A stretch of DNA of 64,000 bases from Anderseniella sp963700735 (GCA_963700735.1 CAVOYR010000001.1:242545-306544), one strand, 5' to 3'. Positions 43,662 through 55,574 are shown, numbered from the stretch's first letter. Notes: generated by a model not told the origin, from the letters alone. Made by a program: numbers and translations.

Positions 43662-45012
43662 CTACAAATACCAGTCGTATTCCTGGCGCGAGATCGTTTC
43701 CATGAAGGCGTCGAATTCAGCCTGCTTCACGTCTGCGTAGATCGCGCAGTAATCCTTGCCGAAATAGCCCGGCAGGATGCTCGCCGCACGGATTGCCTCC
43801 AGCGCCCGCCACAGGGTCAACGGCAGGCTTGCGTCCACTTCCGAGCCCGCATTGCCCGTGGCCTTCGCCCCTGCATCCAGCCGGTTGACCAGGCCATGGT
43901 GCATGCCGGCCAGCACCGCCGCCATGACGAGATACGGGTTTGCCTCGGCACCGGCCGCACGGTGCTCGATGCGCCGGGCAGACTGCCGGGCCCGATGGAA
44001 TGCGGAAGGCAACGGAGCGGTTGTTGTCTCCCCAGTCGGTGGTGACGGGCGTAAAGTTGTCGGCCACGAAGCGGCGGTAAACATTGAGGTTGGGCGCAAA
44101 TATCGCCATGGCCTCGCCCTGCATTGCCTGCAAGCCGGCAATGGCCGCCGACAGCCTTGTACCTGATCCCTCACGTGCGGGGTCAAAGACGTTGCCCTGA
44201 TCGTCGGCCAGCGAGGCATGGATATGCATGCCGGAACCGGACTGGCCGGGAAACGGCACCGACATGAAGGTTGCGTCCAGCCCGTGGGCGCGGGCGACGG
44301 AGGTGATGCAGCGCCGCAACAGCACGGCATCGTCACAGGCCTTCACCGGATCATCGCAATGTTCAAGATTGATCTCGAACTGGCCCGGACCATATTCGGA
44401 GATCATCGTTGACGTGGGCAGGTTCTGCACCCGGCACGCCTGCTCGATGGCAGCAATGACGGGTGCGAACTCATCCAGCTTGTCGAGCGAGAGCACCTTG
44501 CCCGCCGCTTCAGGCCGGCCAGTGCGCGGCGAGGCTGCCGGAACCGGCTCGCCATTGTCGCCGCGTGCAAGGGAAATGAAGTAGAATTCAAGCTCAACTG
44601 CCGTAACCGGCGTGAGCCCCAGTTCGCTGAACCGTTCCACCACGCCCTTCAGCACCGCCCGCGGATCGTACCAGACGGGCTCACCCGTGGCCGCGTTCTC
44701 CGGCTCGCACAGCACTTGCGCAAGGCCGGGTGCCCAGGATGCCCGCACCAGCCGGCCAGGTATCGGGCGCACGATGGCATCGGGATCGCCATCGGAGAAG
44801 CCGTGACCCATCGGGTCGGCGGTGTTGCCCAGCACGTCGACAAGGCTCATGGCGGCGCAGACGGGTGTTCCGGCCTGGAAGAACTTCTCGATGTGGGCGC
44901 GCGGCAGCCGCTTGCCGTAAGGGTTGCCGCACAGGTCGACAAGGACCGCGTCGAGATGGGTAATGTCCGGATGTGCCTGGAGGAATGCCGTCGCCTCGGC
45001 TTGCAAAGTCAT
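43662..45012 (-). CDS. Glutamine synthetase family protein, frameshifted as assembled
   Basis: Glutamine synthetase fold enzyme, closest to the PuuA/GlnT-type (gamma-glutamylpolyamine synthetase-like) group. Motifs: AVELEFYFISLARGD, YGPGQFEINLEHCDDP, the ATP/ammonia region VPFPGQSGSGMHIHASL, and the C-terminal EANPYLVMAAVLAGMHHG. A single extra base near 43983 shifts the frame after RIPSGP; the family sequence resumes as ARRIEHRAAGAEANPY in the next frame and continues to 43662. Joined length is about 450 residues, normal for the family. It is an orphan here, with no other polyamine genes in view. Its true amine substrate is unknown. Confidence 0.8.
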
Positions 45013-45274
45013 GTGATACCCCTGTTGCCGGTTTGCCGCAGCCAGTCTATGGCGCTGGCAGAGGTGTTGCCAAGCCGCCAATCCCGGCGTATAACCCGCC
45101 CGCTTGAACAAACCGTCCGGCCAGTGTTGGGCTGCCGTGGCGGTTTTGATGCTTTAACAACACAAGCGCTCACTTGACCGGTGTTCCACGCACACAACGG
45201 CTTGGGCCTGATGGCCAGCCAGCGGTGCAGATGGTGGTTTGCCGGTCGCATGATGAGCACAAGGAGATAGCAAA

Positions 45275-45472
45275 ATGCCCAAGATGAAGACGAAATCGTC
45301 TTGCAAGAAGCGTTTCAGCTTCACCGCAAGCGGGAAGGTCAAGGCCGGTCAGGCAGGCAAGCGCCACGGCATGATCAAGCGGTCGAACAAGTTCATCCGC
45401 GACCAGCGCGGCACCATGATTCTCGAACCTGGTGACGAAAGACTGGTCAAGGGCTTCATGCCCTACCGCTAA
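45275..45472 (+). CDS. rpmI: 50S ribosomal protein L35
   Basis: A 65-residue bL35 with the diagnostic MPKMKTKSSCKKRFSFTASG start and RKGKA-like basic core. RBS AAGGAGA lies 7 nt upstream. It precedes rplT by 24 nt, the universal rpmI-rplT arrangement. infC is not in the window. Confidence 0.95.
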   Translation: MPKMKTKSSCKKRFSFTASGKVKAGQAGKRHGMIKRSNKFIRDQRGTMILEPGDERLVKGFMPYR

Positions 45473-45496
45473 CGGCACGCAAGGAGTTTATCCAGA

Positions 45497-45856
45497 ATGG
45501 CACGAGTAAAACGTGGTGTGACCGCGCATGCGCGTCACCGAAAGGTCGTCAAGGCAGCCAAGGGCTACTATGGACGGCGTAAGAATGTATTCCGCGCAGC
45601 CGTACAGGCAGTGGAAAAGGCCGGGCAATATGCCTATCGCGACCGCCGCCGCCGCAAGCGGAACTTCCGCTCGCTGTGGATCCAGCGCATCAATGCTGCC
45701 TGCCGCGAACTGGGCTTGACCTACGGCCGATTTATCGAAGGCCTCGGCAAAGCCGGTGTCGAAGTTGACCGCAAGGTACTGGCCGATATCGCTGTACGCG
45801 AACCTGATGCCTTCAAGGCACTGGTGGAAAAGGCCAAGGGCGCACTGCCGGCCTGA
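45497..45856 (+). CDS. rplT: 50S ribosomal protein L20
   Basis: A 119-residue bL20, binds 23S rRNA early in assembly. Diagnostic MARVKRGVTAHARHRKVVKA and ARHKKVLKLAKGYYGRRK-type region (here AKGYYGRRKNVFRAAVQAVE), then YRDRRRRKRNFRSLWIQRIN. RBS AAGGAG is 10 nt upstream. In some bacteria L20 represses its own operon through leader RNA; no such leader could be shown here. Confidence 0.96.
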   Translation: MARVKRGVTAHARHRKVVKAAKGYYGRRKNVFRAAVQAVEKAGQYAYRDRRRRKRNFRSLWIQRINAACRELGLTYGRFIEGLGKAGVEVDRKVLADIAVREPDAFKALVEKAKGALPA

Positions 45857-45929
45857 TTTGGCTGCAAGCGCCTTTCCGCACTGCCCGTGAACCCGGGCAA
45901 GGCGGGTTCCAGATACGAACCGAGCAAGG

Positions 45930-45982
45930 CCGGGCCCTCTTCCCGCTACAGTGATGTCGCGTGAACGAGGCCCGGTTTTTTT
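45930..45982 (+). terminator. Terminator or attenuator between rplT and pheS
   Basis: CCGGGCC (45930) and GGCCCGG (45969) form the core of an extended stem, followed by TTTTTTT. An earlier hairpin (GAACCCG/CGGGTTC, 45889-45909) could compete with it. No Phe-rich leader peptide was found, so simple termination of rpmI-rplT is the more cautious reading. Confidence 0.65.
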
Positions 45983-45999
45983 GATTCTGAAAGAAAACC

Positions 46000-47073
46000 A
46001 TGACTGATCTCGCGGATCTTGAAAGCCAGTTGATTGCAGCCGTCGATGCCGCATCAGACGAAGCCGCCCTCGACCAGGTGCGGGTGTCGGCGCTGGGCAA
46101 GAAGGGCACCATTTCCGAACGCATGAAGTCGCTGGGCGCCATGGACCCGGAACAGCGCAAGACCGCAGGACAGGTGCTGAACGCGCTGAAGGACAAGGTG
46201 GCCGAGGCCATCGCGGCGCGCTCGGCCCGCTTGCAGGATGCCACCCTCGATGCGCGGCTGGCGAGCGAGTTCAACGATGTCACCCTGCCGGTGCGGCCGG
46301 AGCTGAAGGGCACGGTCCACCCGGTTTCCCAGGTGTGGGAAGAGGTGGTGCAGATCTTCGCCGACATGGGCTTTGCCGTGGCTGAAGGCCCGCACATCGA
46401 GACCGACTGGTACAATTTCGGCGCACTGAACATTCCCGAGGATCACCCGGCGCGACAGGAACACGACACCTTCTACTTCAACCCCAAGGCGGATGGCTCG
46501 CGCATGGTGTTGCGTACCCACACCTCGCCGGTGCAGATCCGCACCATGGAGAAGTCCACGCCGCCGATTCGCATCATCGCGCCCGGCCGCACGTTCCGCT
46601 GTGACAGCGACCAGACGCACACGCCGATGTTCCACCAGGTCGAGGGGCTGGTGCTGGACGAGACAACGCACCTTGGGCACCTGAAGTGGTGCCTGGAAGA
46701 GTTCTGCAAGGCGTTCTTCGAGGTCGATCAAGTGAAGATGCGGTTCCGCGCATCGCACTTCCCGTTCACCGAGCCATCCATGGAAGTGGACATCAACTAC
46801 TCGGTCGAGAACGGCCAGGTAAGGATCGGCACCGGCAACAAGTGGATGGAAATCCTCGGCTCCGGCATGGTGCACCCCAAGGTGATCGCCGCCGGCGGGC
46901 TTGACCCGGACAAGGTGCAGGGCTTCGCGTTCGGCATGGGCATCGACCGCATCGCCATGCTGAAATATGGCATACCGGACCTGCGCGCGTTCTTCGAGGC
47001 GGACCTGCGCTGGTTGAGACACTACGGATTCTCGGCACTCAACGTGCCGACACTGGCAGGAGGCCTGTCATGA
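46000..47073 (+). CDS. pheS: Phenylalanyl-tRNA synthetase alpha subunit
   Basis: Class II aminoacyl-tRNA synthetase catalytic subunit, 357 residues. The N-terminal coiled coil (1-90) is followed by the catalytic domain: motif 2 region RTHTSPVQIRTM and GRTFRCDSDQTHTPMFHQVE, and motif 3 FAFGMGIDRIAMLKYGIPDL. It charges tRNA(Phe) as an alpha2-beta2 complex with PheT. The stop overlaps the pheT start (ATGA), so the subunits are coupled. Confidence 0.97.
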   Translation: MTDLADLESQLIAAVDAASDEAALDQVRVSALGKKGTISERMKSLGAMDPEQRKTAGQVLNALKDKVAEAIAARSARLQDATLDARLASEFNDVTLPVRPELKGTVHPVSQVWEEVVQIFADMGFAVAEGPHIETDWYNFGALNIPEDHPARQEHDTFYFNPKADGSRMVLRTHTSPVQIRTMEKSTPPIRIIAPGRTFRCDSDQTHTPMFHQVEGLVLDETTHLGHLKWCLEEFCKAFFEVDQVKMRFRASHFPFTEPSMEVDINYSVENGQVRIGTGNKWMEILGSGMVHPKVIAAGGLDPDKVQGFAFGMGIDRIAMLKYGIPDLRAFFEADLRWLRHYGFSALNVPTLAGGLS

Positions 47074-49475
47074 AGTTCACGCTGAAGTGGTTGAAGGAAC
47101 ATCTCGAAACCGAAGCCACGCTGGAGCAGATCTGTGACGGGCTGTTCGGCATCGGGCTTGAGGTCGAGGGCGTCGAGGACCAGGGTGCGGCGCTTTCTGC
47201 GTTCACCGTGTGCCGGGTCAGGGAAGCACGCCCACACCCCAATGCCGACCGGCTGCGGGTGTGCGACGTGGAAACGAAAGACGGCCTGGTACAGGTGGTC
47301 TGCGGCGCCCCCAATGCGCGCACCGGCCTTGTCGGCATCTTCGCTGCGCCGGGCACCCACGTGCCGGGCACCGGTGTGGACCTCGAGGTCGGCACCATCC
47401 GTGGCGTCGAGTCGGCCGGCATGCTGTGCTCGGAACGCGAGCTGATGATATCGGACAGCCACGACGGCATTATCGACCTGGCTGGTGACTTCGAGATCGG
47501 CATGAGTGCGGCGCAAGCGCTGGGCCTCGATGACCCGGTGATCGACGTGTCGGTCACGCCGAACCGGCCTGACGCGCTGGGCGTTCATGGCATCGCCCGT
47601 GACCTCGCCGCCAAGGGGCTGGGCAAGCTGAAGCCGCTCAACGTGCCTGCGATCAAGGGCAGCTACACGTCGCCCATCGGCGTTGAACTGCGCTTTGACG
47701 CGGAAGACCCGCTGCCGTGCGCGATGTTCGTTGGCCGTCACATCAGGGGCGTGAAGAACGGCCCTTCGCCTGACTGGCTGCAGGCGCGGCTGCGTGCCAT
47801 TGGCCTCAGGCCGATCTCGGCGCTGGTGGACATCACCAACTACATCACCTTCGGCCATGGCCGCCCGCTGCACGTGTTCGACGCCAGCAAGGTGCACGGC
47901 ACGGTGCATGCTCGCCTTGCCAATGATGGCGAGACACTGCTGGCGCTGGACGGCAAGGAGTACACGCTCGACAGCAGCATGACCGTGATCGCCGACGACA
48001 ATGGCGCAGAAGGCATCGCCGGCATCATCGGCGGCGAGGTGTCCGGCTGCGACGAGGCCACCACCGACGTGTTCATCGAGGCTGCCTACTTCGATCCCGT
48101 GCGCACCGCAGCCACGGGCCGCAAGCTCGGCGTCATCACCGATGCGCGCTACCGGTTCGAGCGTGGCGTCGACCCGGCCTTCGTGGAAACGGGCGCCCAG
48201 CTTTGCACACAGATGATCCTGGACCTGTGCGGCGGCGAGCCGTCAGAACTGGTGATCGCAGGCTCTGCGCCGCTCAACGAGCGTTCGTTCGGCTTGCGCA
48301 AGGACCGCGTGAAGTCGCTCGGCGGCATCGACGTGGCCGTGGAGCGCCAGGTGGACATTCTCACCGCGCTGGGGTTCAGGGTGGCCGACAAGGGCGACGT
48401 GCTGGACTGCACGGTGCCGAGCTGGCGGCCGGACATTCATGGCGAGGCCGACCTTGTCGAAGAGGTGTGCCGCATCGCCGGGCTGGACAATGTGCCGCCT
48501 GCCGCCATGCCACGGCTGCACGCGGTGGCACAGCCAGTGCTGACGGTGCGCCAGAAGCGCATGCTGGCAACGCGGCGGCTGCTGGCGGCGCGTGGGCTCA
48601 ACGAAGCCGTCACCTGGTCGTTTCTGCCCGAAGCGCACGCCAGCCTGTTCGGCGGCGGGCAGCCGGAGCTGAAGCTTGCCAACCCGATTTCGTCGGAACT
48701 GTCCGACATGCGGCCGTCGCTGCTGCCCAACCTGGTGGCGGCGGTGGGCCGCAACCTCGACCGCGGCCAGTCCAGCGTGGCCCTGTTCGAGGTAGGCCAG
48801 GCCTATGCCGGCGACCAGCCGCAGGACGAAACGCTGCGCGCCGCCGGTGTGCGCCGCGGTGCTTCCAGCGCTGCCCGCAACTGGGCCGAGAAAGCGCGGA
48901 CGATTGACCTTTACGACGCCAAGGCCGACCTGATGGCGGCGCTCGAGGCATCAGGCGCACCCGTCAGTTCCGTACAGGTGGTGCAAGGGGCGCCCGGGTG
49001 GTTCCACCCGGGCCGGTCGGGCACGGTGCAGCTTGGCCCGAAGAACCAGCTCGGCTGGTTCGGCGAGGTGCATCCGCGCATCCTGCGGGCGATGGACGTC
49101 AAGGGTCCACTGGTGGCGTTCGAGATGGTGATCGACAACATTCCGGAACCGAAACAGTCTCAGACGGCACGTCCGGGACTGCAGGTCCAGGACCTGTTGC
49201 CGGTCAAGCGCGACTTTGCGTTCGTGGGCAATGCACAGGTCGCGGCAGACAAGTTCATCCGCGCGGCCAAGGGTGCCGACAAGGCGCTGATCAGCGATGT
49301 CTTGGTGTTCGACGTGTTCTCGGGTGGCAGCCTTGAAGCGGGTCAGCGGTCGATCGCGCTGGAGGTAACGCTGCAGCCGACCGGCAAGACGCTGACCGAC
49401 GAGGAGATCGACGCCGTGTCCAAGGCCGTGGTCGCTGCGGTGACCAAGGCAACGGGCGCGACCTTGCGGGGGTAG
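47070..49475 (+). CDS. pheT: Phenylalanyl-tRNA synthetase beta subunit
   Basis: Beta subunit of PheRS, 801 residues. It has the N-terminal EMAP-like tRNA-binding domain (about 40-150), the B3/B4 editing domain with FEVEGVEDQG-like region and DALGVHGIARDLAA, B5 and the catalytic-like core. The C-terminal ferredoxin-fold anticodon-binding domain covers about 705-801 (LLPVKRDFAFVGNAQVAADK). Length is full. It is coupled to pheS by 4-nt overlap. Confidence 0.97.
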   Translation: MKFTLKWLKEHLETEATLEQICDGLFGIGLEVEGVEDQGAALSAFTVCRVREARPHPNADRLRVCDVETKDGLVQVVCGAPNARTGLVGIFAAPGTHVPGTGVDLEVGTIRGVESAGMLCSERELMISDSHDGIIDLAGDFEIGMSAAQALGLDDPVIDVSVTPNRPDALGVHGIARDLAAKGLGKLKPLNVPAIKGSYTSPIGVELRFDAEDPLPCAMFVGRHIRGVKNGPSPDWLQARLRAIGLRPISALVDITNYITFGHGRPLHVFDASKVHGTVHARLANDGETLLALDGKEYTLDSSMTVIADDNGAEGIAGIIGGEVSGCDEATTDVFIEAAYFDPVRTAATGRKLGVITDARYRFERGVDPAFVETGAQLCTQMILDLCGGEPSELVIAGSAPLNERSFGLRKDRVKSLGGIDVAVERQVDILTALGFRVADKGDVLDCTVPSWRPDIHGEADLVEEVCRIAGLDNVPPAAMPRLHAVAQPVLTVRQKRMLATRRLLAARGLNEAVTWSFLPEAHASLFGGGQPELKLANPISSELSDMRPSLLPNLVAAVGRNLDRGQSSVALFEVGQAYAGDQPQDETLRAAGVRRGASSAARNWAEKARTIDLYDAKADLMAALEASGAPVSSVQVVQGAPGWFHPGRSGTVQLGPKNQLGWFGEVHPRILRAMDVKGPLVAFEMVIDNIPEPKQSQTARPGLQVQDLLPVKRDFAFVGNAQVAADKFIRAAKGADKALISDVLVFDVFSGGSLEAGQRSIALEVTLQPTGKTLTDEEIDAVSKAVVAAVTKATGATLRG

Positions 49476-49491
49476 TATAGCGAACTCGTGT

Positions 49492-49651
49492 GTCCCGGCC
49501 ACCGTGGCCGGGACAAAGCTGTTTCTTCGTCTGTCTGGGCCCCGGAACAGGTCCGGGGCACATCAATTCCATCCTTGTCATGCCAGCCGGCACTGCTGCC
49601 TGAGTCCCGGCTCTGCGCAGCACCACTGCGTGCTGCAGCGCGTCCGGGATG
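49492..49651. repeat. Composite palindromic intergenic repeat
   Basis: Three inverted repeats in series between convergent pheT and msrA: GTCCCGGCCA/TGGCCGGGAC (49492-49514), GCCCCGGA/TCCGGGGC (49539-49559), and CGCAGCAC/GTGCTGC near 49615-49640. The mosaic of perfect GC-rich palindromes resembles REP/BIME-type dispersed elements of alphaproteobacteria. The first may also serve as the pheT terminator, though no T-run follows it. Confidence 0.6.
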
Positions 49652-49660
49652 CCAGTTGGA

Positions 49661-50323
<663 letters not shown>

Positions 50324-50430
50324 GAATGAGGGGCCTTCTTCGTGTGGGGGTGAAAGAACGTGCTTCTAATGTTGGCACGTTCACCGTCCGAGACAAGGGC
50401 TGTGCACGCTCACAGTTGTGCGACCGCGGC

Positions 50431-50751
50431 TCAGGCAGCCAGGTTGCCATCCAGTTGTACGGTGAGGCCATCGAGCGACTCGTCCCAGATCAGCTGGCAG
50501 GACAGCCGCGACGTGGGCTCGACCACGGGCACCTCGTCCAGCATGGCTTCTTCGTCGTCACGGGCCGGGTGCAGCCTGCCGGACCAGGTCTCGTCAACGA
50601 TGACGTGGCAGGTGGCGCACGAACATGCCCCGCCGCACAGGCCCTGCATCGGCAGGCCGTGCTCGCGGATGATCTCCATCACCCGCCAGCCTTCCACGGC
50701 TTCCAGTTCATGGTGGTTGCCCTCGTGGTCGATCACGTTGATCACGCCCAT
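50431..50751 (-). CDS. 2Fe-2S ferredoxin
   Basis: A 106-residue adrenodoxin/ISC-type ferredoxin. Four cluster ligands appear as CGGACSCATC (C-x5-C-x2-C overlaps as C, C, C) and a distal Cys in RLSCQLIW. It starts from ATG 50751; an upstream TTG at 50757 is possible. Only 15 nt separate it from the cysH stop on the same strand, so it is probably the last gene of the sulfate-assimilation operon and may feed electrons to the siroheme sulfite reductase. That role is inferred from position. Confidence 0.88.
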   Translation of the reverse strand: MGVINVIDHEGNHHELEAVEGWRVMEIIREHGLPMQGLCGGACSCATCHVIVDETWSGRLHPARDDEEAMLDEVPVVEPTSRLSCQLIWDESLDGLTVQLDGNLAA

Positions 50752-50766
50752 GTACAACTATTCCTT

Positions 50767-51471
50767 TCAGGCGAGTGTGCGTGTGAACCGGCCATCAGGC
50801 CCGAGGTGAATGCCGCACTCGACCTTGTCCGCCCCGGCCCAGCGCCCCGCGCGCGGGTCGTCCTCGCTGCCGCCGCGCGAGGTGCAGTCCATGCAACCGA
50901 TGGAGCGGAAGCCGTGCTCGACCAGCGGATGCGGCGGCAGTGCATGCTGCTCGAAATAGCGCGCAACGTCGCGTGCCGAGAACGCGGCAAGCGGTTCGGC
51001 CTTGACCCGGCCTGCTGCATCAAGGCTGACGTGCTCGACCGTTTCGCGCCCTGCCCCGTGGTGGCGCTTGCGTCCGGACAGCACCGCCCCGAACCCGCCC
51101 AGCGCGTGCTCCAGTGGTGATACCTTGCGCACCGCACAGCAGGCATCAGGGTCGCTGCCCGACAGCGTGCCGGACGGATCAGCGGCAGCCAGCATGGCCG
51201 CATCAGGCGTTACCACGCGCACGTCGGTCAGCCCAAGCAGGTCGACCAGCTTGCTGCGATAACAGCGCGTCTGCCAGAAGTGCTTGCCGGTATCGAGGAA
51301 GATCACCGGCATCGAACGGTCCACGCTCGCCGCCATGTGCAACAGTACGGCGGCCTCGGCACCGAACGACGACACCAGCGCCAGCCGGTCGCCGAAGTGG
51401 TCCCTAAGCGCCTCGATCAGCGGGGCTGCCTCAAGCCCCCTGACGCGATCAACAATGTTGCCTGACTGCAT
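50767..51471 (-). CDS. cysH: Phosphoadenylyl/adenylyl-sulfate reductase
   Basis: Assimilatory reductase producing sulfite from APS (or PAPS), 234 residues from ATG 51471. The two cysteine pairs DACCAVRKV and IGCMDCT match the 4Fe-4S-binding APS-reductase subgroup, and the catalytic Cys is in VECGIHLG. The PP-loop nucleotide site is near VSSFGAEAAVLLHM. The 4Fe-4S form implies APS rather than PAPS as substrate. It lies 7 nt downstream of the DUF934 gene. The upstream in-frame start at 51585 overlaps DUF934 and was rejected. Confidence 0.93.
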   Translation of the reverse strand: MQSGNIVDRVRGLEAAPLIEALRDHFGDRLALVSSFGAEAAVLLHMAASVDRSMPVIFLDTGKHFWQTRCYRSKLVDLLGLTDVRVVTPDAAMLAAADPSGTLSGSDPDACCAVRKVSPLEHALGGFGAVLSGRKRHHGAGRETVEHVSLDAAGRVKAEPLAAFSARDVARYFEQHALPPHPLVEHGFRSIGCMDCTSRGGSEDDPRAGRWAGADKVECGIHLGPDGRFTRTLA

Positions 51472-51478
51472 GGCACCG

Positions 51479-51989
51479 CTATCCGTAGTGAGGCTGTTCG
51501 GACCAGTTTGCCGCTTCGGCAAAGGCCCGCGTGCCAAGACCGGCAGCACCTGCATAATCGCGCTGGTAGGTGGAGGGCACGGCACGGGCCTGCTTCACCC
51601 ACTCTTCCAGCGTAAAGCGCTCATCCACCTCGAAGCTGTCCACGCCGGACTGCAGCAACATGGCGTACTGGTCAGGCATGAAGAGGCCACGGGCGCGGAT
51701 GGTTCCGGCGAAGCCGTGCGTGTGGCGCAGCGACCTTGCTTGCGAGAAGGCGCGCCCATCGGTGAAGGCCGGGAAGTTGACGGTCACGATGTCGAGCCGC
51801 GACAGGTGCGGTACCAGTGTTTCCACGCGCGCGGTGTTGGGCAGGTCTACGCCAAGGCCGCGATGGCCAGCAGGCCACAGCATCAGCACGTCTTCCAGCC
51901 GGACCAGCGGGACGATGATCATGGAGCGGCTAGTGACGGCACTGGTGTCTTCAAGGTGCAGCCACGGGTCGTTGACCAGGCGGTGACTT

Positions 51990-52003
<14 letters not shown>
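51479..52003 (-). CDS. DUF934 domain protein of the cys operon
   Basis: A 174-residue soluble protein of the DUF934 family, function unknown but almost always next to the sulfite reductase and cysH genes in proteobacteria. The sequence holds ILVPLVRLED-like and RLDIVTVNFPAFTDGRAFSQ, with ARGLFMPDQYAMLLQSGVD in the C-terminal half. Its start overlaps the cysI 3' end by 14 nt, indicating coupling. A supporting role for sulfite reductase is inferred only from context. Confidence 0.85.
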
Positions 52004-53694
<1,691 letters not shown>

Positions 53695-53698
<4 letters not shown>

Positions 53699-54042
53699 GA
53701 CCTCTCCTCCACCTGCGTGACTGAAAATCCGGTCGCCGTGCGCGCCAGGTCGGCCCGGACGGTCGGCCCCAGGGCACGGATGCGTTCGCGGATATGGACC
53801 GGGCGCACGGCGCCTTCGTTGAGGGCAACCTCGATCAGCACCGGCGCCATGACGATGTTGGCGCGCTCGTCCTTCTGGGCTTCACCCAGCGCCACGAATG
53901 CCTTGTCCTGCGTGTCGAGCACCTGGGCCGCATCGATGCCGGGCGTCCAGCCGCCATTGGCATTGCGGAACACCACGTCGCCGGACAGCAATTCGTTGGC
54001 GGTAACAACGTAGTTGGCGCCGTCCTTCAGCTTGCCGGTCAT
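53695..54042 (-). CDS. DUF2849 domain protein of the cys operon
   Basis: A 115-residue soluble protein of the DUF2849 family, function unknown. Its start overlaps the cysG stop and its stop overlaps the cysI start, so all three are translationally linked. Conserved blocks visible: ELLSGDVVFRNANGGWTPGI and APVLIEVALNEG. The tight coupling between siroheme synthesis and the siroheme enzyme suggests a delivery or folding role, but this is speculation. Confidence 0.85.
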
Positions 54043-55451
54043 GATGCAGCTCTTTCTGAAACCTGTTGCGTGTCCGCCAGCAGGGGTGCGAGCACGTCGG
54101 ACCGGGCGGGGTTGAGGCCGACATAAATGATGGCCGGACCCTTGATGCCGGCCAGCGCCAGCGTCCGGGTCAGCGTCGCAATGGTGCCCACTGCATGGCG
54201 TTCCTCAGGCAGCGTGCCCTTCTCGACGAGCACGACGGGGGTGTCCGGGTTGATGCCGGCGGCCAGCAGCGACGACTGGATATGGCTTGCCTGACGCACG
54301 CCCATGTAGATTGCAAAGGCCTGGCCCTCGCGCGCCAGAGCCGGCCAGTCATGCTCGGCTGCACCGTCGCCTGCCGTGCCGGTGAGCACGGTGAAGGAGC
54401 GGTTCTCGCCGCGCATGGTCAAGGGCAGGCGCACGTTCGCCGCGCAGGCATGGGCAGCCGTCACTCCGGGTACCACCTCCACCACGATACCTGCCGCCAG
54501 CAAGGCTTCCTGCTCTTCGCCGCCACGGCCGAAGATGTACGGATCGCCGCCTTTCAGCCGCACCACGCGATGGCCAAGACTGGCCTGCTCGATGAGGATT
54601 TCGTTGATGCGGCCCTGCTTGACGGCCTTGCCGCCGGGCGCCTTGCCCACGTCGATGCGGGCTGCATCTCGCCGTGCCTGGTCGAGGATGCCGGGGCCGA
54701 CAAGTCGGTCAAACACGATCACGTCCGCCTCGCGAAGGGCGCGCTGGGCCTTCAGGGTCAGCAGGTCCGGATCACCCGGACCAGCACCAACGAGCGCCAC
54801 GGAACCAGTTCGAACATAATGTTCGTCATTAAGAACGGCATCGACCTGCTGCTTGAATTCGATCTTGCTGCCACGCTCATGGGCGTCCGCGATGGCGCCG
54901 AAATAGAACTCGCGCCAGAAACTGCGGCGGGGCGCGCCCGGCCGCAGCGCCGCCGCCACACGCGGGCGCAGCGCCTTGCCCTTGACGATCAGGCTGCCGA
55001 GCGAAGACGGCAACATGGCCTCGATGCGGGCCTTCAGGCCCTGGCCCAGTACGGGCGCTGCGCCTTCGGTGCCGATGGCGACCGTCGATGCGCCGCGCTC
55101 GACGATCGCCGGGGTGATGAAGCCGCACTTTTCCGGCACATCGACAACGTTCACCGGAATATTGCGGGTTTCTGCCGCCGCAACAACGGCATCTTCAGCG
55201 GCCTCGTCCAGTCCGCAGGCAAACACCAGCGCTGCGCCATGCAGGTCGTCGGCGTCAAACTCGCGGGCCAGCCAGGCGGCACCGGTCGCATCGATCTCAG
55301 CGCACAGTTCCTCTTCCGCGAAAGGTGCAATGACCACCAGTTTCGCCGGCGTCTTGGCCATCAGGCGCAGCTTCTGGGCAGCCTCGGCGCCACCGCCCAC
55401 AATGATGACGGAGCGGCCTTCAAGGTCGAGAAAGACGGGATAATAGCGCAT
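54039..55451 (-). CDS. cysG: Siroheme synthase CysG (methyltransferase, dehydrogenase, ferrochelatase)
   Basis: Makes siroheme from uroporphyrinogen III. The N-terminal precorrin-2 dehydrogenase/sirohydrochlorin ferrochelatase domain (about 1-205) has the NAD loop IIVGGGAEAAQKL. The C-terminal SUMT domain has ALVGAGPGDPDLLTLKAQ, VRLKGGDPYIFGRGGEEQ, and VVPGVTAAHACAANV. The 470-residue trifunctional length is standard. It is the first gene of cysG-DUF2849-cysI-DUF934-cysH-(ferredoxin). It is preceded by a perfect short palindrome that may be the operon's operator. Confidence 0.95.
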   Translation of the reverse strand: MRYYPVFLDLEGRSVIIVGGGAEAAQKLRLMAKTPAKLVVIAPFAEEELCAEIDATGAAWLAREFDADDLHGAALVFACGLDEAAEDAVVAAAETRNIPVNVVDVPEKCGFITPAIVERGASTVAIGTEGAAPVLGQGLKARIEAMLPSSLGSLIVKGKALRPRVAAALRPGAPRRSFWREFYFGAIADAHERGSKIEFKQQVDAVLNDEHYVRTGSVALVGAGPGDPDLLTLKAQRALREADVIVFDRLVGPGILDQARRDAARIDVGKAPGGKAVKQGRINEILIEQASLGHRVVRLKGGDPYIFGRGGEEQEALLAAGIVVEVVPGVTAAHACAANVRLPLTMRGENRSFTVLTGTAGDGAAEHDWPALAREGQAFAIYMGVRQASHIQSSLLAAGINPDTPVVLVEKGTLPEERHAVGTIATLTRTLALAGIKGPAIIYVGLNPARSDVLAPLLADTQQVSERAAS

Positions 55452-55507
55452 GACCGGTTCACTCCTGGCTGGTCGTTTCCAGATCGGGTGAACAGGTTTA
55501 TAAGATC

Positions 55508-55523
55508 GTTCTTTAAAAAGAAC
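55508..55523. promoter_or_regulatory. Palindrome GTTCTTT-AA-AAAGAAC upstream of cysG
   Basis: Two perfect 7-bp arms around AA, 57-72 nt upstream of the cysG start, in an AT-rich pocket of otherwise GC-rich DNA. It overlaps the expected promoter of the sulfur operon and is a candidate operator; no regulator gene is nearby to name. Confidence 0.5.
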
Positions 55524-55574
55524 AAGAGGGATGATTTTCAGGTCAAGCGATTGTGAGCGTCTGCGCGACCTTCC

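Noticed and set aside
45013..45274. tRNA or small RNA in the gap upstream of rpmI
   Set aside because: No cloverleaf arms or CCA end could be formed. It is treated as an ordinary promoter and leader region.
45857..45999. Phe-attenuator leader peptide before pheS
   Set aside because: No short Phe-rich ORF with an RBS was found; a terminator alone is supported.
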